Origin: Siderastrea radians
Lineage: Eukaryota; Cnidaria; Anthozoa; Scleractinia; Rhizangiidae
Length of the DNA stretch: 64,000 bases
Reading direction: 5' to 3'
Assembly: GCA_964017195.1 (NCBI GenBank)
Contig: OZ024888.1
Span: 17,882,701 to 17,946,700, forward strand
The notes under the pieces were generated by a model. The model was not told where the DNA came from. It did not search any database and saw nothing but the letters and a program-made list of their open reading frames with translations. The translations under genes and the position numbers were made by a program. The first letter of the stretch is position 1, and each line of letters begins with the position of its first letter. Below, in pieces: positions 9,831 through 21,931 of the stretch.

Positions 9831-10994
9831 TCACTCCAGTGTCTCTTCCTTCACATGACTCAAAAGTTCAGAGATACTAAACAAACCATCCTGTTGATCA
9901 GATGGCTTGTTTATGCGAAGCGTTCTATCATGCAACGTGAAATTTCCTAGTTTAGTCACACCCGTGCAAGACTGGTTGCAGGTAAAAGGACTTTCGCCGG
10001 TATGTATTCTCTTATGTCTATTAAGGCTTCCTCTACAAGTAAAACTCTTGCCACAGTCGTTGCACGTAAAAGGCTTCTCGCCTGTATGTACTATTATATG
10101 ATCATGGAGAGTTCTTGCCCGTTTAAAACTCTTGCCACATTCGTTGCATGTAAAAGGCCTCTTGCCCGTATGTATTACTTCATGTTCACGGAGAGTTCCT
10201 GCCTGATTGAAGCTCTTACCACATTCGTTGCATTTAAAAGGCTTCTCGCCCGTATGTGTCATTTTATGTTTACCAAGAGCTCCTGCACTAGAAAAATTCT
10301 TTCCACACTCATTGCATGGAAAAGGCTTCTCGCCCGTGTGTATCCTTTTATGCTGACGCAGATTTCCAGACTGACTAAAACTCTTGCCACACTCGTCGCA
10401 TACAAAAGGCTTCTCGCCCGTATGTGTTCTTTTATGCTGACGCAGATTTCCTCCCTGACTAAAACTCTTGCCACACTCGTCGCATACGAAAGGTTTCTCA
10501 CCCCTGTGTATTCTTTTATGCCTATCAAGCCGTCCCTTCACACTAAAACTCTTTCTACACTCGTCGCATGTAAAACGCTCCTCTTCCGTGTGTTTTCTTT
10601 TATGTCTGTTAAGCAATGCCTTCAGACCAAACTTCTTCCCACACTTGTTGCATGCAAAGGGCTTCTCGCCATAATGTGTTGCTTTATGCGAATGGAGATG
10701 TCCTGTCTGTCTAAAACCACACTGGTTACAGGCAAACGGCGTCTCACCTGTTTGTGTTCTTTTGTGCTGTATGAGAATGCCTGCCTCAGTAAAACTCTTG
10801 CCACACTCATCGCATGTAGAAGGTTTCTCTCCCGTGTGTGTTCTTTTGTGCCTGGCAAGCGATCCCTTCACACTAAACCTCTTCCCACACTCATCGCATG
10901 CAAACCGCTTCTTGCTCTTACGTGTCCTTTTACGCTGACTTAGTTTCTTTCTACGCTGGTTGCATGTAAGGGACCCATCTCCTGTATGTATCAT
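9831..10994 (-). CDS. C2H2 zinc-finger protein, about 11 fingers
   Basis: A 387-residue single-exon protein. It opens with a basic segment that looks like a worn-out finger (IHTGDGSLTCNQRRKKLSQR), then a run of fingers with TGEKPF linkers. Most match C-x2-C-x12-H-x3-H. Finger 2 has Gln for the last His, finger 3 (CNQCGFRQTGHLHSHKATH) is shortened and probably dead, and a last module (CNQSCTGVTKLGNFTLHDRT) is degenerate. Fingers 6 and 7 are near copies (helix SQGGNLRQ against SQSGNLRQ). The tail DQQDGLFSISELLSHVKEE parallels the tails of the other zinc-finger proteins in the window; VKEE (381-384) fits a SUMO acceptor consensus. No KRAB, BTB or ZAD domain. Just upstream of the ATG the frame still reads finger-like (TEHKM) back to a TAG, suggesting lost N-terminal finger sequence. 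Sequence-specific DNA binding is expected; the target is unknown. Confidence 0.9.
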   Translation of the reverse strand: MIHTGDGSLTCNQRRKKLSQRKRTRKSKKRFACDECGKRFSVKGSLARHKRTHTGEKPSTCDECGKSFTEAGILIQHKRTQTGETPFACNQCGFRQTGHLHSHKATHYGEKPFACNKCGKKFGLKALLNRHKRKHTEEERFTCDECRKSFSVKGRLDRHKRIHRGEKPFVCDECGKSFSQGGNLRQHKRTHTGEKPFVCDECGKSFSQSGNLRQHKRIHTGEKPFPCNECGKNFSSAGALGKHKMTHTGEKPFKCNECGKSFNQAGTLREHEVIHTGKRPFTCNECGKSFKRARTLHDHIIVHTGEKPFTCNDCGKSFTCRGSLNRHKRIHTGESPFTCNQSCTGVTKLGNFTLHDRTLRINKPSDQQDGLFSISELLSHVKEETLE

Positions 10995-11049
10995 TTTATG
11001 CTCAGTAGGCTACCTTAGACATACAAAGCACTTAATAGTGTCGTTTGAC

Positions 11050-11051
11050 CT
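11050..11051 (-). other. 3' splice site upstream of the minus-strand zinc-finger ATG
   Basis: On the minus strand a T/C-rich tract ends in TTTTCGCAG|GTC 55 bases before the start codon. Same arrangement as the other three zinc-finger genes. Confidence 0.5.
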
Positions 11052-11709
11052 GCGAAAACAAAGCAAAAGAAAAGATCATGTTGACGTAAATAGCTATTGC
11101 AGGGCTGTGCTCTAGCAGCGCTCGGGGGCCTCGGGCTACTAACTTTTGACTTTGGGTGACTAAAAATCTCATTTTTTGCATAGTGCTTAAGGGCTGGGCA
11201 CCCCGGATTTCATCGTTGGGAGCCTTTGGGCACCCTGTGATTCCTTTGAGAACACAGCCTTGTATTGTATTAAAACGTTATAAGCAGTTAACCGTTTAAG
11301 CCCCAATATCAACATGCACTTTCTCCTCAGTGTTCTCCACACATTTCTTATGTTAGTAGTTTAGGGGAATCGGATTAAACATCAACACACTTTATCTTCG
11401 TTGATCATTTCCTTTATTCTCATAACCTGCATCCCATACTCATAAAAGTGGACAAGAACAAAGATGAAATCGATTGTTAACCCCACCCAGATCGGGGGCA
11501 AAATCTGCCACATAAAAAACATTTTTCAATATTCAATCAAAAGCTACCAAACTTTGAGAGCTTTCTTCAAGTTTAACTGGGAATATTTCGCTATGACGTC
11601 ATTGTTCATATAGTGTGATGTTACCAGGGAAACGGTATTTTGACATTTTTTATGCCATTTTGGGCTGTCAGAGATATCTAGATGCAAGACTTCGTGGTGA
11701 CGTTGTGTC
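11052..11709. other. Intergenic or 5' intron of the minus-strand zinc-finger gene
   Basis: No exon or repeat recognised. Confidence 0.4.
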
Positions 11710-11816
11710 AATTATAGCGGAGCCTGCGGGCAAAGCCCGCCAGCGGAGCTCCATTCCTAAGCAAATTTGGTAACCTATCGATCCGAGAAATTTTGGTTGT
11801 GACGTAATAGTCACGT

Positions 11817-11866
11817 GACCGTCCGTCCGTCAGTACGTACATACGTACGTCCGTCCGTCCGCACAG
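11817..11866 (+). repeat. CGTC/TACG simple repeat
   Basis: Imperfect run of CCGTCCGT and ACGTACAT words. A similar CATACATACGTCCGTACAT patch follows the same hairpin module at 23790. Confidence 0.7.
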
Positions 11867-12718
11867 ACTCTGCAGGAGGGGGAGGGGAGTCCCAAGACAA
11901 CCCGACAGGGGGGGGGGGGTTAGAGAATGCCATCTTTTCTTAGCGGGAAATCGCGCGGTACTTTTGGGCAACCGGCGTTTTTCTTGGCGGGAAATCGCAT
12001 GACCATCGTCGCTTTTGAAAAAGAGGTTTCTTTAAAGGCTTAAGCTTCTTTAGCAAAACGATTGTACGAGAGTACTGAAGTACTTGACAAAAAAACCATC
12101 TAATATCTATAAATGGAAAGAAAGAGTTCAAAAGAATACTGGTAGAAGGCGAAAAGTTCAAGTTACAAAAGCTGCCTTCAAAGGACTTCATCGCTTTGTT
12201 TTCTTCACGGCGGAGAGCTTGCCCTGTTCCGAAACATAACCGAGTAAGTGAAGTTTTTAAAGGGTCTAACGTACATGATTTTGAGTATTACGGTCAAAGA
12301 AATTACGTTTTGAAATGGGAATTTAATTTATGTCATTAGAAATGTGTCATTTACTTTTGACTTTAAAAATTATTAGAAAACGCGCTCAGATTTGTGACAG
12401 ATGTTTTTGCCATGCTCAGCCGATTTCACTAGTGTGGACCGATCCACGATTTTGTAAGTGTAACCGCGAATTGCATTTAAGTATAAACTGACGGGTTTTC
12501 GAATAAACTTTTTTCAAAAATGATTTCTCTGTCCATTATTTTGTGTTTGTTTTTCCATAACAGTAGGTCGAAGCACAGTCGTAAGACAACTAGCTGCACA
12601 AGCATCACTTCAGTGAGATTACGACGAATAATTGCTTTCAATTTTGACTTTCGGGTACATCTCTTTGTGCAATTGTCGATTTCCTTGTCCTAGACGTTTT
12701 CAATAGTAATAACCTTTT

Positions 12719-13720
12719 AAGCGAAGCAGTTGTCGGTTTAAAGCTATTTTATCCCAAAAGCTTCCGAAAACAGTTTTGTGCGTTCCTCAAAGCGGGTAAC
12801 TTTATATAGGCTTACTTCGCATCCGCAAAACTTATGGCGGCATAATTTACAGCGTGTATGGTGTTTGTTTGTTTTGAATCTTGATGGTCTCTACTGAGTT
12901 AGAGAACGAAATATAAGTTATTTAAAAAAACTAAAAGCGAAGCAGTTGTCGTTTTAAACCTATTATATCCGAAAAGCTTCCAAAAACAATTCTGTGCATT
13001 TCTAAAAGCGTTCAAGTTCCAAACAATTTGCAGCCGCAAAAGTTATGCCATAGAGTTAAGCATGTTTGGTGTTTGTTTGTTTTCAATCTCGATGGTCTCA
13101 AGTTAGAGAACGAAATATAAGGGTTACTTAAGTAACTATAATGCGCCGATCAATTCGAAACTTCAACATCCCCCCCCGGGCATACCCCGGGCATTTGACT
13201 GTGCATCGTGCCCAGGGAGGGGGGAATTTGAACGTTGCATTGAAAGGGTGGGGAATTTGAACCGGATTTATCTCTTGTTCTGACGTAATACGCCCGTGAG
13301 TTTTTTCGGTCTTTACAGGGTTTGACGGATTCACAAGATAGAATTTCGCTTTGGTTAGTGAATAACTCTTTCAAATGCGTCTTTAAAAGACGTTTGAAGG
13401 TATCATTACGGCATATCTCTCTCTGAAAAGCGTGTAAAGTGTTTGATTGAAGACGAAATTGGCTTGGTGGAGAGGTTTTTCAGTACTAATTGGTGGGGCA
13501 TTTGAACGGCCTTTTTGCCCCGAGGGGAGGGAATTTGAACAAGCCAATCTTCAAAAGTTCAAATGCCCGGGGGGTTGCCCGGGGGGGGATGTTGAACTTT
13601 CGAATTGATCGGCGCATAAGCGAAGCAGTTTTGAGTTTAAAGTTGTTTTATCCGGTAAGTAATGAGTCTTCATCAAAGCGCTCGAATTTTTTCTCGGCTG
13701 CTATAAAAGCCTACGCGACA
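12719..13720 (+). repeat. Three tandem units of about 200-218 bp, third interrupted by a MITE
   Basis: Units start AAGCGAAGCAGTTGTCG at about 12719 and 12937. The third (AAGCGAAGCAGTTTTGAG) starts at about 13617 once the 475-bp MITE is removed. Each carries a TTTTATCC...AAAGCG block, and the first two also a GGTGTTTGTTTGTTTT...GAACGAAATATAA block. Divergence between units is appreciable. Confidence 0.7.
13142..13616. mobile_element. Harbinger-type MITE, 475 bp, TAA target duplication
   Basis: Terminal inverted repeats TGCGCCGATCAATTCGAA and its complement lead into C-rich/G-rich runs (CATCCCCCCCC...). The element is flanked by TAA at 13139-13141 and 13617-13619. A 3-bp TWA duplication is the hallmark of PIF/Harbinger elements; assignment rests on that. 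The interior has several CCCGGG-type words and no coding frame. The same family encloses the recombinase locus at 54052-56824. Confidence 0.8.
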
Positions 13721-14312
13721 TTTCTTCGATATTTTTATTACAAGTGCTTCGAAGCTCCCAAAATCCTTTCTTTCGGATAATCTCAGTAAAATGCCGGTGA
13801 AATGCCTGTATAAATTTTTGACCAGACTAATAGTGGCAGTTCATGTTATTTATAAACATCCGAACGCGATGAAGATAACCCATTTAAATTTTGTTTTTGT
13901 AAATGAGCGCCGTTTGAAAGTTCATTCAAGCGAACAGCCAATAATCCAAGGAGATTTGACAAGCCTTGACAGTTAATGACAGGATATGGAAACATTGCAA
14001 AAACCAAGCAAGACGGCTCGTGAGTAAAATATGTGTTCAGTTTGATGCCCGAAAAACAAAGTCAAGCTGTGCTCAGCCTCTAGATGATGACCTTTTGAGC
14101 TTGGTTTTACAGATCCCCAAAGTATTGAAGGACAATTCGGAACAGTTTCGGGCTTTTTGAGAAACACTTTTCGGAAGCTAACGAGCCAAAAGAATCCCCG
14201 AAATATATTTCAGACCGAAAAGTTTCAGGACTATTTTTGAGAAACGAACAGCAATTTATTCCTTGGCGGCTCCGCTTTTAGGCTTGGCTAAATCTATATA
14301 TTATAATGGTCT

Positions 14313-14598
14313 TCATCACTCCCCCTGCGATATATAATCTTAATCTTGTAACCTTAGCAATTAAGGAAAGGTAAGAACCTAGAAAAGGAGTGACTTGCTG
14401 AAAAGATTGTCAGAGCAGACAAACTTTGATCGTGAGTCACTGGCTAAATCGACACTGCGAGAAAAGCAACTTTGTGAAAGTGAATATATGAAAAATCGTA
14501 TGTTTGAACTGCAGAAGAAAGATGTCAAACATGACGGCCATCACAGTTGTGTGCACAACTGACGTAGCTACGAAAAAGAAAGACTATAAAAACATTCA
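14313..14598. other. Intergenic, nothing recognised
   Basis: No gene or repeat recognised between the large element and the minus-strand SINE. Confidence 0.35.
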
Positions 14599-14672
14599 GG
14601 CTTGAACGGATGCGAACCCATGACTTGTATATGACACCATCGCAGTGCCCCAACCAACTGAGCTATCAAGCC
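14599..14672 (-). repeat. tRNA-derived SINE head, diverged
   Basis: On the minus strand: GGCTTGATAGCTCAGTTGG at the start, TGGGTTCGCATCC as a mutated B-box, and the complementary acceptor TCAAGCC. The anticodon arm is longer and altered compared with the copies at 1843 and 2093. GCCTGAATTTTTTTCAGG also occurs on the plus side at 14706, a partial second tail. Confidence 0.7.
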
Positions 14673-15256
14673 AACTGGGAGCTGGTCAGTGTGCAAGCTC
14701 ATGGAAGCCTGAATTTTTTTCAGGATTTCTTTTCGTAACTACTTTAGTTGTGTACACAACCACGAAGGTCTTTCACGTATAACAATCCAACTTTGCTGCA
14801 AAAATACTTAATCCTGTGAGGCATGAAAAGACGGACGCATTATAATCAACAAGAAACTGTGAGTGATCAGTGTTGTTACAACAGTGATTCCAGCAACTGG
14901 TTTTGACAACTTTTTCGTCAATTTTTTCATTGTGTGGAGTTTTGAGAATCGAGAAATCCAAGATGGCAGATCCAGTTGGAAGTAATGCCATAATTCACCT
15001 GATGTGATGCAATCAGTCCATGTTGCAGATCTCAGAGGAAACATTTGTAAACGTACATGTACATGTACTAAACGCCCTCTAAAATTTTTCAAGTTTCATA
15101 CTTTTATCTTCAGTATCCTCAGCGTTACGTTATGTCAGCATTATGTCACTCTAAAAAGGCCCGGTCAAAATAGCTTTTTTGTTGGAGGTCCGTGCAATCT
15201 GTGCTTAGCATTTCAAAATAGAACTTTCAGATAAATGCTAAGCATGGGACGTTTAA
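14673..15256. other. Intergenic
   Basis: Contains ACATGTACATGTAC around 15053-15066. No gene recognised. Confidence 0.35.
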
Positions 15257-15444
15257 CAATTGGTTCATGCTTAGCGTGCGTACATCGAGTTATGGATGCA
15301 CGCGGGAAGTTTGGAGAGCACGACAGAAGCGTAAGAGTTGCTCGAGGCGCAGCCAAGAGCAACTCTAGCTTCTTGAGTGCTCTCCAAACTTCCCAAGTGC
15401 ATCCATAACTCGATGTACGTACAGCTAAAAGCATGAACCAATTG
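15257..15444. mobile_element. Foldback-shaped MITE, about 87-bp arms, 13-bp loop
   Basis: The arm 15257-15343 (starts CAATTGGTTCATGC, ends GAGTTGCTC) is the reverse complement of 15357-15444 with a few mismatches. The loop is GAGGCGCAGCCAA-like. Such a compact long hairpin would form a stable stem in RNA as well. Confidence 0.8.
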
Positions 15445-17716
15445 TTTTATAACATAGCCAGTGGAAATGCCGAAATAGTAGTTTTTCGCAGGATGCCGCA
15501 GTCCCATTTCGCTTCCGTTGAAACTGTAAATTATAAGCAATACGATTCAGTGCGCAGTTGATTCAAAACTCAGTCACTGGTTACCATACAAACCAAGAAA
15601 GAACGAGAAAGAGAAAAAAAAGAAACAATAATCGATCACATGACTGAAAGAAAAAGGCGCCAAACACGTTGCGACGTGTTGCCGCGTAGTTGCAAGTTTC
15701 TTTGTAAAGCTGAATGAATCAATGAAATTGCTCCGAAGTGAACGTACGAGAATAATTTTTTGAAGAAGTCTTCCAGTTATCGCTCTAAGATGTGGTATAA
15801 GATTGATGTTTCCTGAAAAAAACTGTTGTATTCATCCTCCAAAGCTGTATGATTTCAGCATTGTAGCCGCCAGTCCAAGTTGAAACGAGCACAAAACAAA
15901 GTGGAGACGCGGACAGAATGTCGTTTAACAACAATGAATCAAACAACTGGGAAAGCGATCATTCGACTTATTTTGGATTACATTTTATTTTGTTTGAACA
16001 TTTGGAGCTGCTTGAACACAGAGCTACATTGACTGCAGGTAAAACGATGTTATTTCGTGTAGTATATAGCCGAAAAAATTTCGTCCTTCCTGCTTGTCAG
16101 TGCTTATTTAGCTTGATTTTGGTAGTGAATCACCGAAAACGTGCGACACATTATTAAAGGGTTCGCTTCAATTTTACTGTTTTATTAATTTTTGTGTCAT
16201 GTCTTGACATATTTTATTTTGGTTTTAAAGTTTCCGTGTAAAACCTACCATTTGTGAACATTCGTTGAGAGAAGACGGTGAATGAAATCGTAAGCTTAAA
16301 CACAACACCAAAGACTAATTAAGTTCGAGTTTCTTCAGTTTTTCAACAAAGTTCCTTGCTCGTCCTAAGAAATCAAACACTCTGCAACGATTTCGCTGTT
16401 GTAATCTCTGTCTGGTTTAACTCTCAGTGCTGTAGGTGATTTTTCTTGGTCATTTACTCGCCGAGTTGCTCGCGAAGAAGACACTTTTGGTCGCTACGGG
16501 CAGAAAAAACCAAGTGCATTCATAACTCAACTGCTTCGTTTTCGTTGGTCTTGCTCTTGCTTGTTGGCTGCTTTCTGGCTAAAAGATCAATGCCAAGAGA
16601 AGAATTTGGGAGTTCTTCGCTAGTTTCTTCCATTAACTATCGGAAAGTTCAGCAACAGGAACTCGCCGCTAAACTCGACGGGAACTTTGCAGCAAAATGT
16701 AACTGCACACGTCCTGTTATATACGCACGGCCGTGCGTATCTACAGATTTATTATTCAACAAATTGTCACTATGCCCATATATGGTAAGGAAGCCCTCAA
16801 TATCTGTCATCCGTACATGAGAGATATCCTGCGATATACGTAAATCACCATATTTGGAAGTACACTGCAGATTTTCTTTCACCGCTTGCCTGGCGGCCAT
16901 TCTGAAAAGCGAGGCAGTTGGAACAAACTTTCCACGATTAAATGCTCTCAAAAAGTCAACAAGTAATTGCTTCAGCTCACAAAGATATCCAGAGGTTGAC
17001 TTGGAATTTTCATAGTGAGAACTCAGCCAAGAAAATGCTATTGCGAACGAAGCAAGCACACTTGCTCACGGAAAGTTGTAAAGATTTTAATTCCCAGGAA
17101 GAGGACTTATTCTCAGTAAGGTAGCAATATTTTTTTCACTTTGTCTTGTCGTTTCCAAACATGAGTTTGTAAATATGTCTTTTCAAGTGAATGGTAGTAA
17201 ACTTCGATTTCTTGAAGTTCTGTTTTGATTTTTATTAAGTATTTATGTATTGCTAGTTTTAGCGTTTTCATCATAGAACCATAGTTTTTCTCGTTCTGAA
17301 AATAGTAGTCGATGAGAATTTGTTGAATAATAAAACAATTATCCTGCTCAATCTTGCGGAATATGCCCTGATTTAGCTCGGTATCAGGTGATATTCCGCG
17401 CGATTTCGCAGGATAATTGTTAAATACACCATGATGGTTCAATAGGAATTCGATAGGACCAGCGCGCGAGCTATGTTATAAAAGCATTTTTACCCAGGGC
17501 CATAACAAGGGTAATATGACCATTGACGCTAACAAGTAAGAAGACAACAAGCACGTTCAATCACAAATTGCTGTCCAGCTGTATGCAATAGACAGCTATG
17601 TGACCTCAGAAACTGAACAGATAAGAATTCACCAAAACAAAGTTGACTTCATGGAAAGTTTCAATTGGTCTAATAATATTAAAAGACCTACAATTAGGTC
17701 TGAAAAGGAAAATACG
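15445..17716. other. Intergenic, one perfect 20-bp palindrome
   Basis: A perfect palindrome ATACGCACGGCCGTGCGTAT sits at 16721-16740. A patch near 16455-16540 (GAGTTGCTCGCGAAG, AAGTGCATTCATAACTC) resembles the arm of the hairpin element at 15257. No reading frame here shows a known family. Confidence 0.4.
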
Positions 17717-17790
17717 AGATGCTGATAAATGCTGACCGATGAATTGCTGACCGATGAAATGCTGACCGATAAATGCTGACCAATGAATTT
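17717..17790 (+). repeat. Short degenerate tandem repeat
   Basis: Four to five imperfect copies of a 16-18 bp unit resembling ATGCTGACCGATGAA. Confidence 0.75.
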
Positions 17791-18846
17791 TTACAGGACA
17801 AGAAAACACCAAGGACACACTTCAAAGAGACAACTGGCTCTTAAGACTTCAGATGTGGGAAGTTAACTAATGATAACAGTCACACAATTACGAAAATAAA
17901 ATAATGGGAATTTATTGCTGTCAGTGAAAACTACAAAGGATTTAGCTGGCTGAACACAGTTTGTGTGCACACATGGGGTTGATACTGTATCAACAAACAT
18001 GGGCCTGAAAAGTGACTATATAATTTTGTTTGATATGGATGGCAATTTCCATTTTCCTTCCATAAAGTAACATGGTTGTACTGCAAACGGGAGCCTCACA
18101 AGAACCAGTCCTTTTTGTTTTACACAATTTTGTCGTCAGAGCCCAACTAAATGCTGCACATGCACTTATTTTCACATACTCCATATTTGCGGATTAGGAC
18201 TGTCCTACCAAGAACTTCAGAGAATCCTTCTAAAACCTTTCTGGACTGGGCAGTATCACTTGGGAGATCATGGGCTAACAAAGTGTGTGAGGCTTTTTTA
18301 GTACTCCCATTGGTTCCTCATAAAATCCGTTTAAACTTTGACGAAAGAAAATTCTTTCAATGCCATTATGTGCCACATGAAAAATATTTCTTATTCTGTT
18401 AACTATAATTTGACGCATTTACATTTCTGACAAAGTTTTGGTGAAATCTGATAAATCTAAATACACATTACACGCTGTTAATTCAATTGAATGGAGGGAA
18501 TCCATCCGTTTTTGGCCTTGACAGTTTTTAGACCTCAGTAACTGTCAAGGCGGACATCGTCATGCCACCAACCAATGCAACAGAGGAGCCCCTAACTGCA
18601 GTCTCCTGACAAACAAGGCTATAGAAATAAGTGGCAAAGCTGATTTGCACCCAAATGAAAATATTTTGTGATATTGAATTGTTAAGGAGACAATGTAATT
18701 TTGTGACATCTTGACAAACACAAACTCTGTGGAATTTGCCCAACAAATTGGGCAAAAGACAAAAGTTTACAGGAGTCTCCTTGATAAGCCCAGATGGACT
18801 TCTGAGACTTCCTGCTCAATGTTGTTAATGTTTCAGTACATTTTTC
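17791..18846. other. Intergenic, nothing recognised
   Basis: A local inverted pair CTTGACAGTTTTTA / AGTAACTGTCAAGG lies near 18518-18552. No gene. Confidence 0.4.
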
Positions 18847-18906
18847 AAAGAATAAATAAATAAATAAACAAATAAATAAATAAATAAATAAATAGATAAA
18901 TAAATT
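18847..18906 (+). repeat. (AAAT)n microsatellite
   Basis: About 14 units of AAAT with occasional C or G interruptions. Confidence 0.95.
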
Positions 18907-18936
18907 ATAATACATAACAGTTATGAATGTAATTTC

Positions 18937-19357
18937 TAAAGGGAACCTCCACTGTTACAAAAAATTGAAATTAAATTGTTGGAAATTAAGTTTTAATTTC
19001 AATTCTTTAAGTTAACAAGTTGAAAGAAAGTTTTAGTGTACCAAAAAGTTAGATATGAATATAACCTATTTTCGCTTTTGAATTTCCAGTGCACTGCCAT
19101 TTTGAATTTTTCTGATGCCATGCAGTTGCCACTATTGTTAAGAAGCAATAGTATGCACCAATATGTATGATGTCATAAAAATTCAAGATGGCAGCATGCA
19201 GAAAACATAAAAGAGAGAATAGGTGGTATTCATGTCCAATTTTTTGGTACACTAAAACTTTTTCTTGACTTCTAGTTGCTAACTTCAAGAATTGGAATTT
19301 AGGGTTTATCTCCAAAATTTAATGTCAATTTGAGATAACAGTGGAGGTTCCCTTTAA
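18937..19357. mobile_element. Inverted-repeat element, about 420 bp
   Basis: Ends are TAAAGGGAACCTCCACTGTT and its complement. The inner arms also pair loosely (TTTTAGTGTACCAAAAA near 19040 against TTTTTTGGTACACTAAAA near 19238). Flanks CTAA/TTAA would fit a mutated TTAA target site, as in Kolobok or piggyBac families, but this is uncertain. Confidence 0.65.
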
Positions 19358-19586
19358 AGCGGTACAAACAGAAAGCTAAGAAAACTTCGCACTTTAACGG
19401 GATTTGGACCATGAGCCCCCAACAACCAGATTCACAGTAATATGTGTACCCCTGTGATATGTGTATTGCTGCACACATATTGTATCCCAGGTTGGGATAT
19501 GCAAAACACTAAAGCTAAGTAGCTGGGCCTTTAAAGACTGTTGAACTGGGATAAACGCAAAACTAGAAAACAAGGGTGACATGGTA

Positions 19587-19740
19587 GCCTGTGTAGCAAG
19601 CATTTCCGTAGGGCTCTCTGCAGGTTTGAACCTTTTTCGCTTTTTGTCCACATGAAAATTAGTAAAAGCACAAAAAAGTATGAAAAGAGGGAGGGCAAGT
19701 AAGGAAAGGAAATGCTTGCCTGCAAACCCCACAATTTTGA
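19587..19740 (-). repeat. Dispersed repeat of about 150 bp, minus copy
   Basis: On the minus strand this runs GTTTGCAGGCAAGCATTTCC through AAAAGCGAAAAAGG to GCTACACAGGCT and is clearly similar to 22876-23036 on plus. Both have an open frame with similar spelling (FAGKHF / FVGKHF), which reflects common repeat ancestry rather than a gene. Confidence 0.65.
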
Positions 19741-21931
19741 AAAATCTATTCGCCCACAAACAGAGTTTCATGACTGGCACAGCATGGTAGTGTTGGTTGA
19801 AGAGTGAAAAATCCATTGATCAAATCAAATAAGGTATGTTCATTTGAGCATGACCCACATGAACACAACTAACTGTTTAATATCCTTGTCTTGCAAATTG
19901 ATATTCAGGTTTGACTCAAGAAGATCATTTTTGTCCTGATCCAATGGCTGTTCTGTGCCACAGGGGAATCTACATGAACAGTCTTGTGACAAGGACTGTT
20001 GCCTGATGGAATTTCGAGCAAGTTTAGACAGTTGATGGGCTGCTTTGGTGGAGTTTGGGAAACAGCAGACTTACTAGCTATAACATTCTAAACAAGAAAG
20101 CCCATTGGGCATTTTAACTGGCCATTCTGACCCTCCCCACCCCTAGGTTTCACAAATGTTAGCGCAATCCTCTATTTATACGAACCAGTGTGACGAAAAG
20201 TGTGATTGTGTGACAATATTTTGACTATAACGTTACTGGATGACGTAATGTTTAAACTCTGATGGCTCAGCTTATCTTTCTTATCACTTTTATTTGTGCT
20301 GAAAAAGCAAATTCACTCAAATGTTGAATGTCGATATAAATTCGTCCACAACTGAGAATGCTCACACCGGGACGACGAAGTATTTACTGTTGTGCCTAGA
20401 CCTGTTTGTATTTAATACAAACAGTGAACATAGCAGTAGAATCAAAATATAACGTTTGATAAACACGAGCTCGAGCAGATCATCAGAGTATGGGGCACGT
20501 CAAGGTATATCTCATGACGTGATGTTTAAATCCGGTTTGCTAACCCGGGAATCCCCTTACAAAAGTAAACAAGCGATCGGGGACGAAAGTCGCCCACGTC
20601 TTTGAAAGCTAAAGCGCCTGTCGAGCCGCAATCGATTTCGCGCTCACTCGCTTGTTTTTCTTTTCCTTCACTATCTCTAAATGGAAAGAGAGACTGCTCG
20701 TAGCCTTTAGCGAACACCACACGCAAACTACACAAATCCGTCGATAATATTCAGATATTTTCGTTCTTTCAATGCAAAAAGACTCGTAACACCTGCCTTA
20801 TTAATTGATCTCCTTATATTGAATAAGGAGATCTCCTTATTGATATATTGATCTCCTTATATCAACTTCTCCTTATATCAACTTCTCGCCTCAAATAATC
20901 ACTCACCTCTCTCCGTTCACAAGAACTATCATGTACTAATGGTGCAATCAACTAATATTGCATCATCATACTAGTACCAATTCCTTCTCTTCCTAGCCCA
21001 CGCTGGTAAAATGCAACTGTCCTTTTTGTCCGCTGCGAAATACAAGTAAGCCAATCAGAAACCTTACAATCCACTTCGCAAACCACCCCCCCCCCCCATA
21101 AAACGCCAAGGGAAACCGCCTCTCACGCAGCACAATATTACACCGCTCCTATACAAAACGCAACTTTCAAAGCAAATCACATTCACAGAAGGGTGATATG
21201 CTCCCGACATTCACAAATCCTTCTGACTCCCACATTTTTACACCCCTCAAAATGTCAATCCCAATAAAAAAACTCCTGCGCTAAAAAAATTTTCACCATA
21301 ACCACTAACTACATCAGACAACATGGCCAATTTCGCATTCAATCCTATTAGCTCCTTTACTCAATTGCGCATGCGTTATACAAGACAAATACAAAAAACC
21401 CCAAACTTAACAACCCTTCGCCGTTCATATCTTAAATCCTGTACATTAAAAGACAAAAACATAGGAAGGTAACATTCAGAAGACTTATATGCGCATGCGT
21501 CTTATATAAGACAGTACTGCTCTTGAGTACCCGTACCACAAGCTTTACAGCACTTTCTTCGTATGTTAAGCCAACTTGCTTTCAGGAAAAACTGTGTCCA
21601 TTTTATAAACCGGCGGTCACCATCATGGCGACGGCCGGTTAATAACTTCGAATTATGCCCCTCAATTCCTAATTTTGTGACCACGAGGATTGTACAAACA
21701 GTCCATGAAAAATGGCTGCAAGTTTGGAACAACTTCAATTGTTCCATAAGAATTCGTTCTAAATGCAATGCTTTGAAAAGGTTTTCCAAAGAAATAAAAC
21801 CTGATTTTCCAGGTTGAGATAACTGTCCACATTAAACTGTGAAAGTACAAACTAAGGGAAAATCCTGAAGTGATCGCTTGGAGTATACGGAGTATGTTTT
21901 GATTTTGATCAAAGTAAATTTGTAACATCCA
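19741..21931. other. Intergenic with small repeats
   Basis: Around 20808-20890 the words GATCTCCTTAT/ATAAGGAGATC recur in both orientations. A C-run is present at 21088-21099. No coding region recognised. Confidence 0.4.

Larger units (their letters stand above)
11710..14312 (+). mobile_element. Putative large non-coding element with GCGGAGCTCC hairpin module
   Basis: The left end reads TATAGCGGAGCC, then a GC hairpin (GCGGGC/GCCCGC around 11726-11742), then GCGGAGCTCC, followed within 130 bases by a CGTC/TACG-rich stretch. The right end (14261-14307) reads GGCTCCGCTTTTAGGC and TTGGCTAAATCTATATATTA. The left-end module recurs at 23676 and the right-end module at 28066 (inverted) and 31984. 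Treating these as the two ends of one element is inference. A Helitron-like or other non-autonomous element is possible, but no diagnostic CTRR end was seen. The interior contains the 210-bp repeats and a nested MITE listed separately. Confidence 0.4.

Noticed and set aside
16649..17059. 136-residue minus-strand frame as a gene
   Set aside because: No recognisable domain, overlapping open frame on the other strand, and no splice or poly(A) context I could support.
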